From contig BFEA01000577.1 in NCBI GenBank assembly GCA_003427395.1, positions 681,735 to 714,320 on the forward strand: DNA of 32,586 bases, in the 5' to 3' direction. Source of the DNA: Chara braunii (lineage: Eukaryota > Streptophyta > Charophyceae > Charales > Characeae). A program made the position numbers and the translations under genes. Under the pieces are notes generated by a model that was not told the DNA's origin, made no database searches, and saw nothing but the letters and a program-made list of their open reading frames with translations. Positions 19,669 through 29,068 of the stretch are shown here, piece after piece (the first letter of the stretch is position 1; every line of letters starts with the position of its first letter).

Positions 19669-19727
<59 letters not shown>
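19549..19727 (+). repeat. (GA)n microsatellite with 50-N assembly gap
   Basis: Perfect GA repeats on both sides of Ns at 19619-19668; the true length is unknown. Arg-Glu or Ser-Leu repeat frames through it are artefacts. The inverted block has a short (CT)n at the equivalent place (about 30465-30488). Confidence 0.95.
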
Positions 19728-19730
<3 letters not shown>

Positions 19731-20295
19731 GATGTGTTGGAATGGTGCTTTTCTTCGATTCTTCTGAGTAATTTTGATATCTGGCGCAAATCGCCCTTGC
19801 TTTTGGATCCACTTCTCAGACTTTTCCTTTGCCTCTTCTTTAAGAATTGATGTGTGATTTTCTCCCCCGCTTGCCCCCCCCCCTCTCCCTTTGTATGAAC
19901 TGGCAACTTGATGGATTGATCATTTACGATCGGAGCATTTATGTTTCCCGACCAGTAGCCAAGGAATTGATGCACGAATGTTTGACGCCTCTTTTTCTAT
20001 GTTTATGTTAAAAATCGGATGCATGAATGTTTGGCGTTTTTCTGTTTGAACATGAACTGGATAAGCATGCTAGATGATTAGATGTTTCTCTCACGATAGG
20101 ATTACCCATCTTTGTGCTAACGTGACAGCACGTACAGGTTGTGAGCTGCTGGCCCTTATCCGCCTGACCGACCGACAGGTCTTGTGCACGCACTTGTAAG
20201 CCCGACCGAAGAAGGTAGTCACTTACACGCGTGTCTACAGGATATGTACTCGGTCAAACTCCCCGAATGTTTGGACTTCCACCCCACACCGCAGT

Positions 20296-20802
20296 ATGCA
20301 TATCGAAATCCCCTTTCGCATCACTGACCGCGAGTGTCTGAGGGATCGTGAATTCCAAAAGTGTTGGGAGCACGTGTGTCTGTCTGCACGACTAAGGGCG
20401 GAACCTCCGGAATTTTCATACCCAGCAGGAAACGAACGTATTTGCGAGTGGGATATTGATCGGGCTCTGGAATGTATCCCCCACCTCCCCAACTGTCCTA
20501 ACTCATACACGTGTCACATCGTCGTGGAACCCGGAATTCTTATTCTGGAAACCGAATTCCCTCCCTATCACCGCATCTTGCCCTTTCACTCCCTGACTAT
20601 CGCCCCTTGGCGAGCGCTCGCCCCCTACTGGGCCCAACCTCCGTGCTTAGAGTGCGTGCATGACCACGATTACCGATCGCCCGACTTCATCCGACGAACT
20701 CGCTCGGAAGAGGAACGACGAGAGCATAGCCTTCAGCTCAGTCCGGCGACGTCAGACTCCGAGACCTACAGCGTCCGACGTCGGCAAGTGACCAGCCAAT
20801 GA
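20296..20802 (+). CDS. 'ORF0' small conserved protein, left copy
   Basis: A 168-codon ORF with no family I recognise; the frame is open upstream to about 20200, so the start is uncertain. Central residues contain YTCHIVVEPGILILETEF, FHSLTIAPWRALAPYW and PPCLEC. These align with the independent copy on the minus strand at 29480-29854 (21 of 50 identical over the best segment, many other positions conservative). The C-terminus is Arg/Glu- then Ser/Thr-rich. It sits between the TATA region and gag of a retroelement, either within the LTR or in the leader. A CxxC pair and preceding Cys/His residues hint at metal binding, which is speculation. No signal peptide or membrane segment is evident. Confidence 0.55.
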   Translation: MHIEIPFRITDRECLRDREFQKCWEHVCLSARLRAEPPEFSYPAGNERICEWDIDRALECIPHLPNCPNSYTCHIVVEPGILILETEFPPYHRILPFHSLTIAPWRALAPYWAQPPCLECVHDHDYRSPDFIRRTRSEEERREHSLQLSPATSDSETYSVRRRQVTSQ

Positions 20803-21220
20803 GATAACCATAGTGTCCCTGCGGTATACCAAATACGGATCTGACCCAGGTGACGGGACCAATGGAGTTGATAGCTCAATTCCCCGACGCGTAAGAACAG
20901 GACTCTGACCCACACCTACCCAGTTGCATTCACATCCCTGAAACTTGGCATATGAGATCTCAGTTCCGACCTGGGACTCCACCCCCACTTTTCTAAAACC
21001 CTTGGCGCAACCCTTTTACGCACTTCCAGGCCCACTCCACTTCGATCAGGAAGTTGCGTTGGGCGTGAGGTTGCTATCGGAGCCGACAAGTGGCAGGGCC
21101 AGGGGTTGTCAAGCGGGTAGGCTACGCAGATCGATCTGGCGAACAAAGGACAGCCTAGGTTGAGGAACGGACAACGACGCGATCATGTAGTGACTAGGAG
21201 TAGATCGGCAGGCCACCAAT

Positions 21221-22870
21221 ATGAACGTCAATCAGACACAAAACGCTAACGCACTGCAAGGCGGGGCTTCTAGTCCCCGAGTTCGAGCACCTGCAACCCC
21301 GCCTGATTTGTACCTTTTTTACCCCGCACATCGTTTGGCCGGAGCATGACTATCTACGCCGCGTGCGCAACAATATGACAATGACGAGGCCAGAATTAGC
21401 ATCCCCGCCCGATTGGGAGGGGATGCGCATCATTGGTTCAACACCTACGCTTGGGTAGATCTCCCAACCTTCGAGAGGGACTCCTTACACTCATTTGATT
21501 ACATACATCCTAAACAAGCTTTCTTCATGATTAAAGATCGAGTCCAAAAACCCCTCGAATCCATCACAGAGTATCGCAGTAGGTTCTACAGGTTGTTCGT
21601 TAAATCTGAAAGAGATGAGAAGGTCGGAAGAGATTTGTTTATTGATGGATTTCGCAATCGTGCAATGCGGGCGAAATTGCGAAAGCAATTTCCCCCTATC
21701 AATCACACTATGCAACAACAGATTATGGATGGGGCGGAAGAGATGAAGCAAAAATTTGTTGTTAGTTTCCTAGAAGGAGAAGACCGCGCTAAGGAAAGGG
21801 ATTCCTCGGAATTGGCCAGAGTGAAGGCTGAGCTAGTTGCGCTCCAAAACAAATTTGAAAATATGGGTTCGTCTCCGACCCCATCACCAACTTAGAACAA
21901 GTTGAAGTCAAGAGATCAATATCGGACACAACCACAAGACTGCCTGTAATGGTCACACCGACGCCTCCCCCAGATATCGTTGCTAAGCCAAATGAATCAA
22001 GTGCAATACTAGAATTAACTCAGACGCTAGTTAGCCTAATGCAGGAGAGCAAGAAAGAACAGCGCGAGCATAATACCCGGATAGGATCTTTGATGAGGTC
22101 GATGCGCCCCATCGTCTTCCAAGCTGCAGCAATAGCTCCGGAAGCAGCCCCCGCCTAAGTTGTGGGCGGTGCTGCAGCTAATCTAGGCGTATGTTACACA
22201 TGTCACCAGCTAGGCCACATAGCCCGAGACTGCCCCAACCGACCGACACAAGTCCGGATGGGAGCAGCCCCTGCGGCACCGGTGTCTGTGCCCAACGGAC
22301 CATGAAGGGTAGGCACGATGGTGGAAGAGGTAGAGGAACGGGGGAGTGAGATAGTCACCACCAAGGAAGTTGCATAGCTTATTCCCCTCAACCAGTACAT
22401 TTCACTAGGTTACCTGGGGTTAGGAATGATTGGAACCATCTGTTCCGTGAATCAATCACGCGAAGTAACCAACTTGAGACCATCCCCGGGAGAAATGGAG
22501 TTTGGCGGACCTACTTTCGTTACAGGATAAATTGATGTTTTGAACATTGTCCGAGCGCTAGACCACCGAATTCCCTTGCCCATCGGACATCTGCTATTCA
22601 TATCAGAACAGGCAAACAAACGAATGTTGCAACACTGCAAGGCGAACCAGAAGCCGTTTGCTCTTGCCAAGCTGGCAATCATCAAAGAGAAGGGCCCCAT
22701 CCGAGAAGACAAGCCCGACGTCCGCAACACCTCGGATCCGGTACGATTGGAACTAATCTAAAAAGACGACCATTTTTTGCGCATCAAGGCTATTCCGTGG
22801 AAATTCGTGGAATGAGATATAGATGTTTGGGAAATTCTGTTATCAGGACAGAAACGCTGACAAGGGTATC
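21221..22870 (+). pseudogene. LTR-retrotransposon gag with CCHC knuckle and pre-protease region, broken and truncated
   Basis: The ATG at 21221 opens a gag-like frame: a Pro-rich start (VRAPATPPDLYLFY), then GGDAHHWFNTYAWV, ITEYRSRFYRLFVKSERDEK and a charged, probably coiled-coil end (ELARVKAELVALQNKFENM). One TGA at 21347 interrupts it. After 21895 the frame shifts, and TAA at 22156 precedes a perfect knuckle CYTCHQLGHIARDC (22192-22233). The same frame continues through IVRALDHRIPLPIGHLL and IKAIPWKFVE...DIDVWE, which I take to be the region before the protease in Ty3/gypsy-like elements, with stops at about 22376, 22528, 22759 and 22813. No protease, RT or integrase follows; the element is lost after about 22870. 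Confidence 0.75.
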
Positions 22871-23410
22871 TGCCCTGTATTTTAAATGTCGGACGGTGTC
22901 CGAATTCTGAAGTAAGTTTTGCTTTGAAAAAATTTGGTCTGATGAAATGAAAACGCTGCTGAAATGTATTCCGACTTGTCTGCGATTGAATAAATCTAAT
23001 TTATACAATCGTCTATATGTCGACAGACATAACGACAAGGGTAAACGGTGTAACCGGATATTTTTACCTTGAAAACAAGGTCGGGTAGGAAGATGGCGGG
23101 GAAAACGTTAAAATAAAATATTGTTTTGAATAGCAATCGCGCGATTCGGGACTAGAAAGAATAAAATATAGTCGCGCCAGAGGTACGGCAACAGTGAGAA
23201 TGACTAACACGGTCAGAGTGTCGTGTCTTTTCTAAACGACGGACGTCAGGTGTCCAAAAGCAAACCACAATAAAAAAGGTGGGTTGCCAGGCCTACTGAA
23301 CCAAACCCAGCTGGCCAGGTGGCGGGGCGGCCTGCCTTTGGAGGGGGTGATAGGCAGACTGTGTCACTGCACCAGCCTGGCCAGAGAGAAGGCGGGCTAC
23401 TGGGCTGCAA
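22871..23410. other. no gene recognised
   Basis: Mixed sequence; a perfect hairpin ACCTTGaaaaCAAGGT lies at 23066-23081, marking the start of the hairpin-dense tract. Confidence 0.4.
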
Positions 23411-23423
23411 CCCTTCAAATAGA

Positions 23424-23520
23424 AGGGCGGCGGGGATAGCTCCTGTGATAGGAGCTAGCCCAGTAAATACCGCATTCGACTTTCACCCAGTAGATGCTGG
23501 GATCGAGCCACATGATACTC
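23424..23520 (+). mobile_element. tRNA-like SINE head
   Basis: A D-arm-like TAGCTCCTgtgatAGGAGCTA (23437-23457) and a B-box-like GGGATCGAGCC (23499-23509) lie at tRNA-like spacing. It does not fold into a canonical tRNA. Confidence 0.5.
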
Positions 23521-23572
23521 TGTCTGAGCTAACTCCTTTCTGGAGCAGCCCATCGTGAAAAGCATGAAGCGC

Positions 23573-23620
23573 GGCCATTTTCGGTCGCGAGATCTACAGA
23601 TCTCGCGGCCAAAAATGGCC
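23573..23620. repeat. 48-bp near-perfect palindrome
   Basis: Two 23-base arms with a 2-base centre; 21 of 23 positions complementary and one further G-T. The arms start GGCCATTTT and end GCGAGATCT. Confidence 0.9.
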
Positions 23621-23684
23621 ACGTTGCTATAGCATGACCGCTGCGCAAGGATGACACTCATAAATCGAGAAATAGTTAAAACCT

Positions 23685-23800
23685 TTTTTTTTAATCCCTG
23701 TAGGGATCGAACTCAGGCCCACGCATTGAGAACGAAGCGAGGGAAGGCGCCAACAAGGCACTGTACTGACTGTTTTGGCCGTTGGCTTATGCCAACGACA
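23685..23800 (-). mobile_element. tRNA-derived SINE, minus strand
   Basis: On the minus strand the B-box GAGTTCGATCCC (23714-23703) is close to the tRNA consensus and is followed by CTACAGGGATT and an A run (T-run at 23684-23692 on +). An A-box candidate around AGTGCCTTGTTGGCG is about 40 bp upstream. Confidence 0.55.
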
Positions 23801-24909
23801 TCCCTCAAAAAGAAAAACAAAAAACAAAGAAAAGCAACGAGGCAACTACCTCGTGGGAAAATAACAGTCTTTTAGACTGTGTGGGAGCACACTTGTTTCT
23901 GGAACAGATGACTGTGGCCGCTAGATCTTGAATCTCACGGTCCAGAGTACGCACGTAAAGGAGGGATTGAGGGGGTTGGGAGGAGAGGAGGAACGTGAGA
24001 GATGGGAGGGGGAGGTCCTACTCCTCCCAACCTGACAACTACCCTCCCCGTTTTCAAGGAAGGGAAGAGAAAATTAAGGAGCGGGTTATTGCATGCAACT
24101 GCATGAACCTAGACGAGAGAATGGCTAGGCGTGTGCAGTTAGATTTAGTTTTAATTTTTCTTTTCTTTTTGTTTGTTTTTTCTTTTTTTTTTCTTTTTTT
24201 TTGTGAGGACACTTATCCTCACGTGGTGCTACCTCTGGCAGAAGAGATAACTGTCAGGCTCCCGTTTTTAGAGGGGGCCTCAAAATTGAAGGGTCATAGA
24301 GGAAAAGGCTAAGTATTTTTTCCCCGGTGTATCTGCCCTGGGAAAAGGGTCCAGATACATCAAACTGAAAGGGGTTGTATCTCCCTAACCCCTTATCAGA
24401 AAAAGAAAAGAAAAACACTTTTGAAAATGGCAAAAGCCCAGCTACCTTGAAATTTCGAGATAGCTGGGGAAAAAAAAAAAATGAGGACGGTTAAAGAAAC
24501 TGCCCTCACTAAGGCTTTGGTTGTGGTGCGGCCACAATTAGCCCTGGATCTTAGCCCGCAATTTTGCCTGAGGGCTGCAGTGACATCCAGCCCTCCTCAG
24601 CCACCATAAAACAGGCAGCTGTCCCCAGCTGCCACACAAAGCACTCGTGCTGCTAGTGTGTGACGAACACACTTGAGTGTTGCTGGGCTGTTGGAACTGT
24701 TGTCTGAGGCGACGTGGGAGGAGGTTGGAAATGTGCAAAGGAGCGCGAGGAGAGGAGTTGGACAGCAATAGCCAAGGCAAGGAGCACTCTGCTCCTCTCC
24801 CCTCTGGCTGGTGTTGGTCCCACGAGACTGACCCAAGGATGTTGTAGGACTACGGTGGTACGACACTGTAAAATTTGGGTCTGGCGCCCAAATTTTATTA
24901 ATTTTGGCC

Positions 24910-25215
24910 AACCATTCGCTTTAGTGGGGAGACGTTACCAAAACTTTACAGCGGTAGGTAATTGGCGGCAAGGCTGCTGACAACGGTAACGGCGGATCAG
25001 ACCTACGGCAAGCCATTTTTCCACTTGCGTGGGGAGGCGTTGCCGAATTTTTACAGCAGCGAGCGACGGGCGGCTAGGCTGTTGGTGGCAGCACCAGGCT
25101 GAACAAATTTGCGGCAAGTTATTTCCCCCACTTCTGTGGGAGAGTGTTGTCGAAAACTTTTAGCGCCACCGATGACAATTTTAGTGGCGTTGTGTTGCCG
25201 AAAGTCAAGGCCATC
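24910..25215 (+). repeat. diverged tandem repeat, ~100-106-bp unit
   Basis: Units start at 24910, 25010 and 25116. Each has a start like AAsCATTyryyTT..GTGGGGAGrCGTTrCC, then AAyTTTACAGC, GGCGGCwAGGCTGyTG and a ...TACGGC/TGCGGC end. A partial fourth start (TTTTAGTGGCGTTGTGTTGC) follows at about 25178. Confidence 0.75.
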
Positions 25216-25509
25216 AAGATAAATTAAGTGGAAAGGAAGTGTTGGCCGTCGACGACGACGTCAGTATTTACGGCTCTTGAGTGAGAACCAGTGGGAAAGT
25301 GACATTTTTTTTTTTTTTTGCGTCAGCAAGAAGGCGGAACGTCGTGCATTGCCCAGGTGGGACCAGTGGGACCGGTGGGACACGTGAGCGAGAAAAGCGT
25401 TACCGGCAAGGAGAGAGTGGTCCTTTATTTTTTTGTGAGAGTCGGGAGAGGCTGTTTTGACAAACGACATCATCTGGAAGTAAGAAAGGAGGACGTGGGA
25501 CTGCCTGAG

Positions 25510-25629
25510 ACCACCTGGCACTAGTGGGCATCGTTGTGAACCACTCAATACCAGTTGGTACCAACGCGGACCACATGGAATTATTTGGTGCAGGCGTGGA
25601 CCACCTGGAGCTAAGTGGGACTCATGGGA
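25510..25629 (+). repeat. 30-bp tandem repeat, 4 units
   Basis: Exact 30-bp spacing at 25510, 25540, 25570 and 25600, each unit starting ACCACnTGG/ACCACTCAA. In one frame this reads as four decapeptides (DHLALVGIVV, NHSIPVGTNA, DHMELFGAGV, DHLELSGTHG). A TGA immediately precedes the array and TAG follows at about 25670, so no complete gene is visible. Confidence 0.85.
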
Positions 25630-25670
25630 CTTACCGCCTTCTCGTCTGGGACTGCCGCAAGAGGTACTAG

Positions 25671-26373
25671 TGAATCGGGTGTCGACCAGGACTAGTAACC
25701 TATGGAGTTTGTACCTAAAGCAGTATTATCTTCAACGAGGCGCGCCAGTTACTTGAATTTTTGTACGAGGTCGCAATCAGACTTTTCGCTACTCAAGGTC
25801 AGTGATTGGCATGGATTCTTCACACCTGTGTGCACCCTCACGCTGTATGACCCTTCTTTTTTTCTTTTTGGTGCTCAGGGAAAGACTGAAAGGAAAGAAA
25901 GTGTGATGGGGCATGCTTCTGTGGGACTCTGGGTCTGACTTCGGTGATGCTCTCGTGGTTGGACTCGTTTAATGTTGACTTTGCTTTGCCTGTGGGTGTG
26001 TGAAAAGAGAAAAGTACTGAGAAGGGAGATTCAAGTTTTACTGATTGAATGGTGAAAACATTGAATGTTTCTTCTACCTTTTCTCTGTGATGTCTTCACT
26101 TGTCTGATAAAGTAACAGTCAAGCTATGGATGGGGAAAGTAACCGGGGCCAAAAAAAGGAATGCGGAATATAAAGGAAAGAGAGTGAATGAACTTAGTCA
26201 TCCTTAAGGTTCTGTTTCTATCCCGAATGACCCTTTGGACCTACTTCTCATCCAAACGAGTCTCGACTATATCTTTTTCCTCCTCTGCATTTCTGATTCG
26301 TCTAAGTTATTTCCCTCATGTTGAGGTCCAAGATAGTCGATCTGATTCTTAGTCTAAGGACTCTCTCATTCTA
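25671..26373. other. no gene recognised
   Basis: Mixed sequence. A 78-codon + frame at 25702-25938 has no recognisable domain or homolog in the window. Confidence 0.4.
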
Positions 26374-26375
26374 GG

Positions 26376-26566
26376 AGAAATTCGGGGGGGGGTTCGTTGC
26401 TTTAGGAGCTGACCCTGTTATCGATCTGGAGTGGACCGTTTTTACCGGGGAGTGCTTTGCATATTCGGTGGAGGCGGTCCGACTTCTGAGATCTGAGCTT
26501 TCGGCTCGGGCGCGAAGGAGGAGTACTCTATACCACTTCCTAGAGGGTGGGATGCACGACGATTAA
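26376..26566 (+). pseudogene. short open frame of unknown origin, ATG-less
   Basis: After a TAG and a G-run the frame stays open for ~63 codons to TAA, reading ...ADPVIDLEWTVFTGECFAYS then a basic helix-like RARRRS. It has protein-like composition but no ATG and no relative I can identify. It lies 270 bp upstream of unit A and might be a remnant of the same locus. Confidence 0.25.
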
Positions 26567-26836
26567 AGGACCGGAATTGGTTTTCCCTTGTACCTTTATA
26601 CAGGGAAAAAACTAAAAATTAATACCTTTTTTAGGAGCTCGTGCCACTAACGCATGAGGAACTCGTGTTAAAAGAAACCCAGTTCATGTACCTACTAGCG
26701 TCTGAAGTAGTGCGAATAGGCACTACTCTTTCATGGCTAGACCATGGCAAAAGAATCACGACTCAGAAAAGGGGACAAACGTAAAGAAGTTTGTGCAGAT
26801 AAATTTATATTAACAAAGTTATTATTTACCATTCAG

Positions 26837-27336
26837 ATGCCTACTGGAGCGGTGATCATTCTACTTTTTCAAACACGTGAGGCGGCATTAAACTGGCAGT
26901 TGTGCCAACACGATCATGCGCAGGCGTAATGCAGAAAAAACGTCTAGTCTACAGACAACACAAAGTTTTTTAGGACCGGGACGAACCACGATTTTGGGAC
27001 GGAAGTTTGATAAAGGTTCCACGAAGTTATGTTTTTAGGACAGAGCGTGAACTTCTAATGGTGCGATACGACTTCGTGCCTCTTTTTCCGACACAAGATT
27101 TTGGGAATATGAATCTCGTAGTAGTTCATGAAGTGAATCCCAATAGGGAGAACGCTCTGGAAATTAGAAGATTCGTATTCTGCTATGGTTGAACGACCGA
27201 CAATGACCCTTCTGTTTATTTTTCCATGTGAGGCGGATTTGGGCCAACAGGTTCAATATTATTTTACTCTGAATGGTTTTCGATCGACGCATTCGACGAT
27301 GAGGAGTACGAAATCGAGGAGCATCTGCGTGCATAA
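26837..27336 (+). pseudogene. tandem unknown gene family, unit A
   Basis: Unknown ~166-codon gene, recognised by alignment with units B and C. The N-terminus is MPTGAVIILLFQTREAALNW. One missing base relative to B and C (the conserved TAC motif is at offset 110, not 111) shifts the frame before RLVY; a TAG follows at 26971. Further downstream the frame reads SYVFRTERELLMVRYDF, and after another shift it ends FSIDAFDDEEYEIEEHLRA then TAA, matching the ends of B and C. The frame is also open upstream from an ATG at 26744. No known domain. Decayed copy. Confidence 0.55.
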
Positions 27337-27443
27337 CGTTTTGTGTAATCAGAATTGGTCAATGAAAGGGAGTTAGGAAAAAAAACTATCTGAGGTATTT
27401 TTTTATGTTCTCATAAAAATTAATAGTGTTTTCTCTTTTCAAG

Positions 27444-27949
27444 ATGCCTACGGTAACCACCATCGTCATGCTTTTTCCAAGCAGGGAGATTGCCGCAAGA
27501 TATATAGTTCAGGCAGGAAGGTAAGGGGTGATTTTAGAACAAGTCGGTTGAATGGTCTACGACCCGATCATCGTGTTTCCTCCGAGACGGGAATTGTGGA
27601 CAGATTGCGGCATGACGAGGACCCACCGTGAACTTTCTTATTTATCACCTCCACTTATCAACAGATTCTCAAACTAAAATTTGTCAGAATCCGACGACCG
27701 GGTTGGGATAACCTGCGCATAGTATTTGGATATGAGGATAATGAGTTGCATGTCCATTTCAATCATGAGATATGATGAATGTATCTGTGACTCGTCTTGT
27801 ACTATAATGCCCGCGTAGGTCCGTTTGACGATATCAAGTTCATGGAGCGAGTTCGAGTCAACCGCTTCGAAAATTCAAGGAGAGAAAGGTTTGACATAGC
27901 CACCTATTGGAACCAGCTAGGTTATCTGAGACGACTTCTTGGTGCATAA
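27444..27949 (+). pseudogene. tandem unknown gene family, unit B
   Basis: Starts MPTVTTIVMLFPSREIAARY after a pyrimidine-rich stretch (TTTTCTCTTTTCAAG) that looks like a 3' splice acceptor. After TAA and TGA codons it shares RMVYDPIIVFPPRRELW with units A and C. The second half has GWDNLRIVFGYEDNELHVHF, two adjacent stops, then LVLYYNARVGPFDDI and the end WNQLGYLRRLLGA, TAA. It begins 607 bp after unit A. No function can be assigned. Confidence 0.55.
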
Positions 27950-28042
27950 AATAGATCAGTTTTCATAAAGAAATAAAAACAACTCCAAATACGTTGGTCG
28001 AGTTGCAATCTTTTCCGACGAAAGTTTATTCGAATTTTACAA

Positions 28043-28544
28043 ATGACGTGCGAGACGGTAATAGTAACTCTTTTTCACACTCGTGAGGAGGCAAGTGAAT
28101 GGACATTAAGCACTGGAGACAACGGGATTGCCTTGATGCAGACATGACGACTAGTATACGATTTATCTGTCGTGTTTCCCGAGAAAGATATACCACGATT
28201 ATAGCGAAAAAAATTGAGGCGACCTTCAAGAAGTTGTAATTAGCACTGCCTACGGGTGGGACGTTATTGGATATGGGGTCGCCTCTCGACGAGACTTCGA
28301 CGACGCATATCTGATGGTTCGACACAACGAAGGATCAGGGCGATACGTCGAGAATATTCCTGAACTGAAATGGTTTTTCTTAATTATTCTGCTACGTTTC
28401 AATGAGCTGCATGGACCCTTCGACTATGTTCATCATTATCGTCGGACTCCAGATGACAGATTTCGGCGCTTCATACGGATTGTTTTCTTTGTGGCAGAGT
28501 TCGAGCGTGAGGAGCGCCGATTGTTTTCGCTGATCAACTCTTAA
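28043..28544 (+). pseudogene. tandem unknown gene family, unit C
   Basis: The best-preserved unit. Start MTCETVIVTLFHTREEASEW; in-frame TGA then RLVYDLSVVFPERDIPRL; TAG and one frameshift; then an uninterrupted run from about 28230 with YGWDVIGYGVASRRDFDDAY, IPELKWFFLIILLRFNELHG and EFEREERRLFSLINS, ending in TAA. Start-to-start spacing to unit B is 599 bp. The middle segment is hydrophobic/aromatic, and the C-terminus is charged and helix-like. Confidence 0.6.
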
Positions 28545-28592
28545 TTATGGTTCTCTTGTGAGAAGATGGACGGCGGATGACGAGATCTTACC

Positions 28593-28931
28593 ATGGTGAG
28601 ATATCTTCTTGTTCGCGACACACACAATGAAGATCTGATCAGAGGAGCGGAGCGACTTTTGCGGGTTCGAGATGACTCTCCTACCAAATGGATCAGTTTT
28701 ATCGGGATACTCCGAAACGATGAAGGATTTTTCCCTACCACTCGTGCGGATTTTCGTGTCAATACGGCTCGGACTCCTGATGAATTTTATGGTTATACCT
28801 TGTATTTTCACCGAGCGAGTAACTTGCAATGTTTCTCTCGAGTCATTATGAGTATTAAGATTACCTTGTCCGGTAGACGTTTCGACGTCGTTCGAATTCA
28901 GGATACAGAGACCCGACATTTATTTGATTGA
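28593..28931 (+). CDS. tandem unknown gene family, partial unit D
   Basis: An open 112-codon frame. SPTKWISFIGILRNDEGFF and RTPDEFYGYTLYF correspond to ELKWFFLIILLRFNELHG and RTPDDRFRRFIR in unit C, so D is a relative of the second half only; the MPT/MTC-type N-terminal half is absent. The tail after about 28850 (MSIKITLSGRRFDV...) has no counterpart. It could be a fragment or a diverged stand-alone gene. Confidence 0.4.
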   Translation: MVRYLLVRDTHNEDLIRGAERLLRVRDDSPTKWISFIGILRNDEGFFPTTRADFRVNTARTPDEFYGYTLYFHRASNLQCFSRVIMSIKITLSGRRFDVVRIQDTETRHLFD

Positions 28932-28981
28932 GTCGGTCTCTTCGAGTTACAGTGTGGAGACTAGCCTCACGGAATCCCTTT

Positions 28982-29068
28982 GCGAGGTGGACGGAGGATG
29001 AACTTGGTATGCGAGGTGGACGGAGGATGACCTTGGTATGCGAGGTGGACGGAGGACGACCCTGGTAT
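28982..29068 (+). repeat. 29-bp tandem repeat, 3 units
   Basis: GCGAGGTGGACGGAGGATGA + mCTTGGTAT repeated at 28982, 29011 and 29040. A single related sequence (GATGGACGGCGGATGACGA) sits just upstream of unit D at about 28564. Confidence 0.9.

Larger units (their letters stand above)
18839..20690 (+). mobile_element. left LTR-like block (inverted partner of 29480-31293)
   Basis: Begins TGTTGACATAGC and aligns, in order, with the reverse complement of 31293 down to about 29490. Shared blocks include TTTCTTrTTCTGyTGT, CGCGCGGGAA, GTGTAACTGTAATT, GGCCATGCAG..CGTAGGC, GCTATAAATTT, the region GGGGTTGACGYGTGG to GCACACAGGCGAACCTG, TAAGCGGGGTGACAACT, the GA/CT microsatellite and finally ORF0. The TG start and TATA position fit an LTR or a retroelement 5' end. 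The 3' boundary is not resolved. Confidence 0.75.
23066..24673. repeat. hairpin-dense tract (about 18 short inverted repeats)
   Basis: Near-perfect or perfect stem-loops at 23066-23081, 23411-23427, 23437-23457, 23486-23501, 23573-23620, 23694-23707, 23780-23797, 23837-23854, 23864-23880, 23879-23892, 24203-24222, 24328-24359, 24437-24468, 24482-24508, 24521-24537, 24570-24595, 24614-24633 and 24655-24673. Stems are 5-23 bp and most loops are 2-10 nt. Stem sequences are mutually unrelated. Two tRNA-like segments overlap the first half. Confidence 0.75.

Noticed and set aside
19428-19975. Arg-Glu and Ser-Leu repeat proteins
   Set aside because: Translations of the GA microsatellite and the N gap.
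27392-27444. Spliced multi-exon gene joining units A-C
   Set aside because: Acceptor-like sequences precede A and B, but all three units end at the aligned position with TAA, which fits separate tandem genes better than exons.
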